Source: an uncultured Oscillospiraceae bacterium (GTDB lineage: Bacteria > Bacillota > Clostridia > Oscillospirales > Oscillospiraceae). From it: a stretch of 10,865 nt of DNA. Below are positions 6,131-10,865 of this stretch, piece by piece. A program made the position numbers and the translations under genes. The stretch covers positions 1 through 10,865 of the forward strand of contig CAKTRJ010000051.1 of NCBI GenBank assembly GCA_934597345.1. The letters are read 5' to 3'. The notes under the pieces are model-generated. The model made no database searches, had not been told where the DNA came from, and worked only from the letters and a program-made list of their open reading frames with translations. The stretch's first letter is position 1, and every line of letters starts with the position of its first letter.

Positions 6131-7219
6131 TCAGCGCCCCCTTTCAGTCTTTCTGGTCAGAGCGTACAGGATCATACCGTTGGAGACAACGATACGGATG
6201 ACCTCGGACATATCCATATGGAAGGCAGAGTTCATGACCGTGGGGGTCATGGTGACGATGCCCTGATAGAGGAACGTGCCGATGATCACGTTGGCGATGG
6301 ACGCCTTGTTCACCGAGGCGCCGCCGATCAGAATGGCGGCCACGGCGGGCATTGCCATCCAGAAGGGACCCATGTACAGCTGGATGAAGCCGAAGCCCTG
6401 CTCATACACCAGGATACCCACGGCGCCCAGCCAGGTGGACATGACCACGGAGATCAGGCGGATCTTATCCACGTTGATACCGGCGGCCTTGGCGAAAGCG
6501 GGGTTGGAGCCCACAGCGGTCATGGCGGTACCGGTCTTGGTGTGCAGGAACGCCCACATCAGGAAGGCCAGCAGCGCGAAGAACAGCAGGCTGCCGGTGG
6601 GGATCACCAGATTGATACCCAGAGCCTCGTTCAGGTCGATCATCAGGAAGTTGGCCAGCGCCTTGTCATAGAAGCCCTCCAGGGAGACGACGGTACGCAG
6701 GCCGGTGCCGGCGAAGCCCCAGACCATGGTAGGGCTGTGATACGGCAGCAGCAGCCACATCATACACATGAAGGACACTGAGGAGAAGCCCACATAGGTG
6801 GCGACCATCATCTCGCCGCCCTTGATCTTGTTCAGCAGCCAGCCGTAGCCGCCGCCGAACAGCAGCGCGAAGGGGGTGGAGATCAGGATGGCCATGATAA
6901 AGCTGGCAAAACCGGTGAAGCCCAGCTCAATGGACAGCGTGGCGCCCAGCAGGCCGGAAATGATGCCCAGCGGCAACCCGAAGTTCAGGCCGCAGCCGGA
7001 GTGGATCATGGGGACCATGGCCAGCACCAGCACGGCGTTCCAGCTGAAGCGTGTGATGGTGTTGGTCAGCTGGGTGGTAAAGTCCGCGCCCACGATAGGC
7101 GCCGCGATGAACAGCAGCAGCAAAAAGCCCGTAATGATCAGGCGGGGCAGGCCGAAGCTGTCCACCAATTGTGCAAATTTCGTCTTGTTGCCAAGACTTG
7201 TCGTTACATTTTTGCCCAT
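6131..7219 (-). CDS. ABC transporter permease (BPD_transp_2 family), first subunit
   Basis: 362 residues with multiple hydrophobic spans (for example about 26-44, 61-71, 84-96, 104-121, 209-225, 285-298). Diagnostic regions are CGLNFGLPLGIISGLLGA (76-93), the EAA-like loop AVGSNPAFAKAAGINVDK (about 235-252), and IGGASVNKASIAN (298-310). The start ATG follows a strong AGGAGG (7230-7225) that overlaps the stop codon TAA of the ATPase gene, which couples the two. With the following paralogous permease it should form the heterodimeric channel driven by the upstream ATPase. Nothing in the sequence identifies the transported compound. Confidence 0.93.
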   Translation of the reverse strand: MGKNVTTSLGNKTKFAQLVDSFGLPRLIITGFLLLLFIAAPIVGADFTTQLTNTITRFSWNAVLVLAMVPMIHSGCGLNFGLPLGIISGLLGATLSIELGFTGFASFIMAILISTPFALLFGGGYGWLLNKIKGGEMMVATYVGFSSVSFMCMMWLLLPYHSPTMVWGFAGTGLRTVVSLEGFYDKALANFLMIDLNEALGINLVIPTGSLLFFALLAFLMWAFLHTKTGTAMTAVGSNPAFAKAAGINVDKIRLISVVMSTWLGAVGILVYEQGFGFIQLYMGPFWMAMPAVAAILIGGASVNKASIANVIIGTFLYQGIVTMTPTVMNSAFHMDMSEVIRIVVSNGMILYALTRKTERGR

Positions 7220-7229
7220 CTTGTCCTCC

Positions 7230-8816
7230 TTACTTCACCTGACTGACCATCAGCATACCGAATTCCTCGGCACTGTGGTCAGCCGGCAGGATACCGGCGA
7301 TCTTGCCGCCGGAGACGATGGCGATCCGGTCACAGGTCATGCGCAGCTCCTCCAGCTCGGAGGAGATCATCACCACGGTGATGCCGCTCTCGCGGTTGAA
7401 TTTTTTCAGCGCTTCCAGCACCAGCGCCTTTGCGCCGACGTCGATGCCGCGGGTAGGCTCGGAGACAAACAGGAAGCGGGGCTCCAGCGCGAAAGCCTTG
7501 GCCAGGCAGATCTTCTGCTGGTTGCCGCCGGACAGCTCTCTCGCCTTCTGCAGGGAGCTGGTGCACTTGATCTGCAATTCGTCGATGTACTTCTGGGTGA
7601 CCTCATGGATGGCCTTTTCGTCGCGCCAGGTGAAGAACAGGCGCTTCTTCAGGAACTTGTCATGGATCTGCATGGCGGGGAAAGCCACGTTCCACTCCAG
7701 AGACTCGTCCAGCAGAAGGCCCACGCCGCGGCGGTCCTCCGACACGAAGGCCAGTGAGGCGTCCAGACATTTGCGGGGGCTGTTCAGGTCGATGGGCTTG
7801 CCGTCGAACTCCACGGTGCCGCCGGCCTCATACAGGCCCATGATACCGTTGGGGATGCCCAGCTTGCCCTGGCCGGCCAGACCGCCGATGCCCAGGATCT
7901 CGCCCTCCTTGATGTCCAGGTTCACGTTGCGGACGATCTCGCCGGGCATATCCACCCACAGCTTGCGGATGGACATGATGGCCTTGGCGTCGGGATCGAT
8001 CCTGATGTCCTGGGCCGCGGCGTTGCTTTCCACATTGCGGCCCACCATCCACCTGGTGATGTCGGACACATCCGTTTCCTTGGCGGGGGTATCCTTGACC
8101 ACATAGCCGTCGCGCATGATGACCACCTTGTCGCAGACGGACAGGATCTCATGGAGACGGTGGGTGATGAAGATGACCGCGATGCCGCGGGCGGACATGC
8201 CGCGGATGGAGTCCAGCAGCGCGTCGGCCTCCTTCTCCGTCAGCACGGCGGTGGGCTCGTCCAGGATCAGCAGCTTCAGGTTTTCCTTACTGAGCTCGCG
8301 GGCGATCTCGGTAAACTGCTTGTGGCCCACGGGCATGCTGCTGATGACCATCTTCTGGTCGATCTCCACGCCCATTTTTTCGATGGCGCTCTTGGCGCGC
8401 ACATCCATTTCCTTATAGTTGAGAGTGTCCATTCTATCGCCGAACACTTCTGAGATGACGTTTTTCTTTTTCGGCTCGCGGTTGAGCAGAATGTTTTCCG
8501 TGGCGGTAAAGCCCGGGATCAGGGAAAATTCCTGGTGCACCATGCCGATACCGGCCTTCAGTGCGTCAAACGGCGTATTGAAGGTCATCTTCTCGCCGTT
8601 GATAAGGACGTCGCCTTTATAACCGCCGGTCTCGCGGATCACGTCCATGCCGAACAGGATCTTCATCAGGGTGCTCTTTCCGGCGCCGTTTTCACCGACC
8701 AGACCCAGCACCTCGCCCTCTTTCAGCGTGAAGTTGATGTCCGTCAACACCTGGTTTCCGAAGAAGTCCTTCTGGATGTTGCGCATCTCCAACAGGGGAG
8801 CATTCTTATTTTCCAT
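7230..8816 (-). CDS. ABC importer ATPase with two nucleotide-binding domains (RbsA/MglA/YufO type)
   Basis: Cytoplasmic ATPase that powers the two downstream permeases. It has 528 residues, normal for the tandem-domain class. Domain 1 has Walker A GENGAGKST (41-49), Q-loop MVHQEFSL (about 93-100), a degenerate signature MPVGHKQ (161-167), Walker B LLILDEPT (182-189) and switch His219 in THRLHE. Domain 2 has an altered P-loop GLAGQGKLG (312-320) with Leu-Gly after the Lys, a good signature LSGGNQQK (428-435), and FVSEPTRGID (450-459) with Ser at 452 in the position of the usual Walker B Asp. Its H-loop position reads MISSELEE. Domain 1's ATP site plus domain 2's signature would give one competent composite site. 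The start at 8816 has only a weak ribosome site (AGGTAGGG), weaker than that of the binding-protein gene upstream. Confidence 0.94.
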   Translation of the reverse strand: MENKNAPLLEMRNIQKDFFGNQVLTDINFTLKEGEVLGLVGENGAGKSTLMKILFGMDVIRETGGYKGDVLINGEKMTFNTPFDALKAGIGMVHQEFSLIPGFTATENILLNREPKKKNVISEVFGDRMDTLNYKEMDVRAKSAIEKMGVEIDQKMVISSMPVGHKQFTEIARELSKENLKLLILDEPTAVLTEKEADALLDSIRGMSARGIAVIFITHRLHEILSVCDKVVIMRDGYVVKDTPAKETDVSDITRWMVGRNVESNAAAQDIRIDPDAKAIMSIRKLWVDMPGEIVRNVNLDIKEGEILGIGGLAGQGKLGIPNGIMGLYEAGGTVEFDGKPIDLNSPRKCLDASLAFVSEDRRGVGLLLDESLEWNVAFPAMQIHDKFLKKRLFFTWRDEKAIHEVTQKYIDELQIKCTSSLQKARELSGGNQQKICLAKAFALEPRFLFVSEPTRGIDVGAKALVLEALKKFNRESGITVVMISSELEELRMTCDRIAIVSGGKIAGILPADHSAEEFGMLMVSQVK

Positions 8817-8838
8817 AATATACCCTACCTAAAAGTAA

Positions 8839-8866
8839 ACAGGGGGGAGGAATCCCTCCCCCCTGT
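8839..8866 (-). other. Intercistronic hairpin between DUF3798 and ABC ATPase genes (possible leaky terminator)
   Basis: A perfect 12-bp stem, eleven of the pairs continuous G/C-rich sequence (8839-8850 with 8855-8866, loop 8851-8854). On the minus strand it is followed by an interrupted T-rich stretch (TTACTTTTAGG). It could be a partial terminator or a 3' stabiliser that raises binding-protein output over ATPase and permeases. Confidence 0.75.
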
Positions 8867-8895
8867 CCTATACGTTGTGCTTTACAAAAGCGATG

Positions 8896-10122
8896 TCAGC
8901 TGATGGTGAAATACTTCTCGGGGATCTCCACCTCAGCGTTGCCCATGAACTTGCCGGGATCGCCCATGATGTAAGTATCCTGATAGATCAGGAACACGTT
9001 CTCGGACTTGACGCCGGTGGTAGCGTTGGTGTAGCCAGCGCCGTTCCACTCAGCCTTGGGAGAATACTTCTGCAGAGCGGAAGCAACATCGTCCATGTCG
9101 CAGATCTCAGCAGTGCCGTCGATGACGTTCTTGGCATGCTGGGCCAGGCCGGCGGACAGGGTGTAGCCATAGGAGTAAGCCCAGGTGCCGAAGCGGCCGG
9201 CGCCGCCCTTCTCATTGATGGCAGACTCGACCTTGGCCAGGATCTTCTCGAAATCACCGGCTTCCTCGGTCAGGTCCAGACCCAGAGCGCCGGGATAGCC
9301 CATCAGGGGAGAGGGCAGGTCAGCCTCGATGAAGTAACCGCCGTACTCCAGCAGCTGCTTCAGCAGGGGCTCGGTGTGCGCGTCGTTGGTGCAGAAGTAG
9401 GCAGCGTTCTGGCCGTACTTGCCGACCCACTCGGGCACCTTCTCCAGGATGTAAGCCTGAGCGCCGGACACGCCAACGTCAGAGGTGGGGTCGGGAGCGG
9501 TCTCCAGGACGAACTTCATACCGAACTCCTCGCAGGCGGCCTGCATGATGGCCACACGGCGGCTCATGGTCTCATAGGCCATGTGACGGGGGAAGGAGAT
9601 GTGCACGAAGGTATCGCAGCCCAGCTCGTGAGCGGTGCGGATGATCAGGTAGCCGCGGGAGACGAAGTCGTTGTTGCAGACCAGGTCAGCGGCGGAGCCG
9701 ATCTCGGGCAGGTCCTCGTGGGACTCACCAGCGATGCAGATGATGTCGGGGCGGGTCTCTTTGATCTTACGGAAAGCCTCAGTGGTGCCGGGCACAGCCT
9801 GGTTCACGATGATGGCCTTCATCTCGGGATCAGAGGACAGGTTCACGATGTTCTGGATGGTGGTCTCCAGCTCTTCGGTGAAGTTGTCGGGATAGATGGC
9901 CAGAGTGACCATATCCTCGCCATACTCAGCCTGGAAAGCCTCGGCGCCGCGGCGGTCGTCCTCGGACTGAGAAACGGAGCCGGTCACGATACCGATCTTG
10001 TACTTGGCGGTCTCGCCGTCATTGTTGCCGTCATTGTTGCCGGCATTGCTGCCGTCGCCGCCGCAGGCCACCAGGGTCAGAACCATGGCCAGAGCAAGCA
10101 GCAGGGTCAAAAACTTCTTCAT
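8896..10122 (-). CDS. DUF3798 solute-binding-like lipoprotein of an ABC importer
   Basis: 408 residues. Lipoprotein leader MKKFLTLLLALAMVLTLVAC with Cys20, then an Asn/Gly/Asp linker, then a domain resembling the type-1 periplasmic-binding fold. Recognisable DUF3798 stretches: KIGIVTGSVSQSEDDRRGAE (about 42-61), IYPDNFTEE (76-84), MKAIIVNQAVPGTTEAFR (101-118), TFVHISFPRHMAYE (171-184), ETAPDPTSDVGVSGA (207-221), FCTNDAHTEPLL (243-254), EADLPSPLMGYPGALGLD (266-283), NVFLIYQDTY (375-384). The family has no assigned ligand that I know of. Its place as first gene before an ATPase and two permeases, and its lipid anchor, indicate the substrate-binding component. AGGAGG at 10133-10128 precedes the ATG at 10122. 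A strong promoter lies upstream and a hairpin follows the stop. Confidence 0.92.
   Translation of the reverse strand: MKKFLTLLLALAMVLTLVACGGDGSNAGNNDGNNDGETAKYKIGIVTGSVSQSEDDRRGAEAFQAEYGEDMVTLAIYPDNFTEELETTIQNIVNLSSDPEMKAIIVNQAVPGTTEAFRKIKETRPDIICIAGESHEDLPEIGSAADLVCNNDFVSRGYLIIRTAHELGCDTFVHISFPRHMAYETMSRRVAIMQAACEEFGMKFVLETAPDPTSDVGVSGAQAYILEKVPEWVGKYGQNAAYFCTNDAHTEPLLKQLLEYGGYFIEADLPSPLMGYPGALGLDLTEEAGDFEKILAKVESAINEKGGAGRFGTWAYSYGYTLSAGLAQHAKNVIDGTAEICDMDDVASALQKYSPKAEWNGAGYTNATTGVKSENVFLIYQDTYIMGDPGKFMGNAEVEIPEKYFTIS
10016..10051 (-). repeat. 12-bp tandem repeat in the DUF3798 lipoprotein linker
   Basis: Three adjacent 12-bp units: 10016-10027 and 10028-10039 are identical, and 10040-10051 differs at two positions. 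On the coding strand they encode the Asn/Asp/Gly-rich stretch right after the lipid-anchored Cys. In-frame slippage here would change tether length without breaking the protein. Confidence 0.75.
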
Positions 10123-10126
10123 ACTT

Positions 10127-10133
10127 ACCTCCT
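10127..10133 (-). promoter_or_regulatory. Ribosome binding site of the DUF3798 lipoprotein
   Basis: AGGAGGT on the minus strand, four bases before the ATG at 10122. It is a near-ideal match to the 16S rRNA tail. Confidence 0.8.
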
Positions 10134-10176
10134 GTTTTTTTCATTTTTTTGCAAAATGGTGCTATGGGGTACTGTA

Positions 10177-10206
10177 ATTTTACCAGATAGATTCACATCT
10201 TGTCAA
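10177..10206 (-). promoter_or_regulatory. Sigma-70-type promoter of the DUF3798-ABC-pepD operon
   Basis: On the minus strand, a perfect TTGACA (10206-10201), an 18-bp spacer, and TAAAAT (10182-10177). The predicted transcript start is near 10170, about 48 bases before the ATG. The A-rich leader ends in the strong ribosome site. Confidence 0.78.
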
Positions 10207-10215
10207 TACGAACAA

Positions 10216-10232
10216 GGCCATGTCTCACGGCC
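10216..10232. promoter_or_regulatory. Operator-like palindrome upstream of the ABC operon promoter
   Basis: Seven-base arms GGCCATG and CACGGCC around a three-base centre, imperfect at one position. It begins nine bases upstream of the -35 box, a position typical of activator sites. The symmetry is visible; regulator binding is inferred. Confidence 0.35.
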
Positions 10233-10387
10233 AATCAATCGACATTTGTTTTTATAATGCGCACATATCCCGGTTTTTCTTGTGATTTTGAACAAAAATT
10301 CCCCTGCTTTCTCAACTTTTTCGCTGCATTTTTGGTTTTCCCTCCAAAGGGTGATTTTCACTTGAGGAAGGAAATTCTTTTTTATCC

Positions 10388-10408
10388 CCCCGCCTGCGCG
10401 GGGTTTTT
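10388..10408 (+). terminator. Possible plus-strand intrinsic terminator
   Basis: A 6-bp G/C stem (10388-10393 with 10398-10403, tetraloop) followed by five T residues on the plus strand. No plus-strand gene is visible upstream. It may stop antisense transcription towards thrS, or be chance structure in a G/C-rich stretch. Confidence 0.4.
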
Positions 10409-10455
10409 GCCCCGGCGGACGCCGGAAGTGTCCGCCCCTCTCCCCTTTTCCGGAC

Positions 10456-10494
10456 AAAAAAGCCCTCCCGGTCGGTGGGATACCGGTCGGGAGG
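10456..10494 (-). terminator. Intrinsic terminator after thrS
   Basis: A 7-bp outer stem (10464-10470 with 10488-10494) and a 4-bp inner stem (10473-10476 with 10482-10485) are separated by a small internal loop. The stem is followed on the minus strand by six T residues (10461-10456). It lies about 50 bases after the thrS stop codon. Confidence 0.85.
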
Positions 10495-10544
10495 ACTGTA
10501 TGATTATGCAGAAAACTGTATTATTATATAAGGTGTCGCGGCGC

Positions 10545-10865
10545 TCAGTCGCGGGACTTGCTGTCCACGATCTCGTGCAGCTTGGCGCTGAAGTCGGCCA
10601 GCGTCATGGCGCCCAGATCCTCGCCCTTGCGGGTACGGACGGAAACGGTGCCGTTCTCCATGTCGCGGTCGCCCACCACCAGCATGTAGGGGATCTTCTG
10701 CATCTGGGCTTCCCGGATCTTGTAGCCCAGCTTCTCGCTGCGGCAGTCGTCCTCGGCGCGGATGCCCGCGTCCACCAGCTTCTGGGTCAGGCCCTTGGCG
10801 TATTCGTGGGCGCGGTCGGTGACAGGCAGCACGTTGACCTGGACAGGGGTCAGCCACAGGGGGAA
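10545..10865 (-). CDS. thrS: Threonyl-tRNA synthetase, C-terminal fragment (gene continues beyond window)
   Basis: Charges tRNA-Thr with threonine. Only the last 106 residues are in the window, and the frame is open at the right edge. It opens with FPLWLTPVQVNVLPVTD, the junction from the catalytic core into the anticodon-binding domain. It continues with EKLGYKIREAQMQKIPYMLV, VGDRDMENGTVSVR and GEDLGAMTLADF, all strongly conserved in bacterial ThrRS. It ends with SKSRD and TGA at 10547-10545. A terminator follows, so it is transcriptionally separate from the ABC operon. Confidence 0.95.
   Translation of the reverse strand, partial: FPLWLTPVQVNVLPVTDRAHEYAKGLTQKLVDAGIRAEDDCRSEKLGYKIREAQMQKIPYMLVVGDRDMENGTVSVRTRKGEDLGAMTLADFSAKLHEIVDSKSRD

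Larger units (their letters stand above)
10207..10455. other. Intergenic spacer between thrS terminator and ABC operon promoter
   Basis: No convincing gene on either strand. The half nearest the promoter is A/T-rich. The half nearest thrS (about 10386-10440) is very G/C-rich with several inverted repeats: 10388-10393 with 10398-10403 and 10414-10420 with 10430-10436. Confidence 0.6.

Noticed and set aside
4998..6266. Plus-strand open frame opposite the ABC permease
   Set aside because: His/Gln/Asp-rich composition typical of a shadow frame; the minus strand encodes a clear membrane permease.
8875..10257. 460-codon plus-strand open frame opposite the DUF3798 gene
   Set aside because: Repetitive Gly/Val/Leu/His translation without motifs; it runs antisense through the promoter region and is not a plausible gene.
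10203..10457. 84-residue minus-strand frame between thrS and the DUF3798 gene
   Set aside because: It overlaps the T-tract of the thrS terminator and reaches the -35 box of the next operon, has no ribosome site of note, and shows basic, patternless composition.
1..10865. CRISPR array, insertion sequence, tRNA or phage attachment site
   Set aside because: I saw no regularly spaced repeats, transposase motifs, terminal inverted repeats or tRNA-like structures in the window.

Overview
The window reads like a chromosomal segment of a G+C-rich anaerobic Firmicute, most likely a gut member of the Oscillospiraceae/Ruminococcaceae. The lipoprotein leaders (MKKF...LVAC-GG type), strong AGGAGG ribosome sites, a TAXI-type TRAP system and the DUF3798 binding protein all fit that group. 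The placement is inferred from protein style, not from a marker-gene comparison. Every gene I can support lies on the minus strand, so the natural reading direction is from high to low coordinates.

Layout in transcription order. (1) 10865-10545: the last 106 codons of threonyl-tRNA synthetase (thrS), closed by an intrinsic terminator at 10494-10456. (2) 10454-10207: a non-coding gap with a GC-rich hairpin cluster and a palindrome just upstream of a promoter. (3) 10206-2942: one probable operon that starts from a TTGACA/TAAAAT promoter. It encodes a DUF3798 solute-binding-like lipoprotein, a double-domain ABC ATPase, two paralogous ABC permeases, a small single-span membrane protein (DUF6672-like), and an M20-family aminoacyl-histidine dipeptidase (pepD). 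A textbook terminator follows pepD. (4) 2757 to the window edge: a second operon with its own TTGCAA/TATAAT promoter. It encodes a TAXI-family TRAP solute-binding lipoprotein and a fused TRAP permease that runs off the left edge.

The two operons are both uptake systems: a primary ABC importer of unknown substrate, and a secondary TRAP importer that probably takes up a carboxylate or amino acid. In both, a separate hairpin lies between the binding-protein gene and the transporter genes. This is the usual position for elements that keep binding protein in excess over permease. A third hairpin lies between the small membrane protein gene and pepD.

The most unusual feature is the TAXI binding protein (2668-1661). 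Its segments are in the wrong order. The block that normally ends the protein (TVAVGAVILARDDV ... PYHPGAAKYFAEKG) sits directly after the lipoprotein leader. The block that normally begins the mature protein (RNLRFVTGGESGTYY ...) comes second, and the gene stops where the first block would normally follow. Promoter, ribosome site, leader and reading frame are intact, so it looks like a natural circular permutation of a periplasmic-type binding protein rather than a broken gene.
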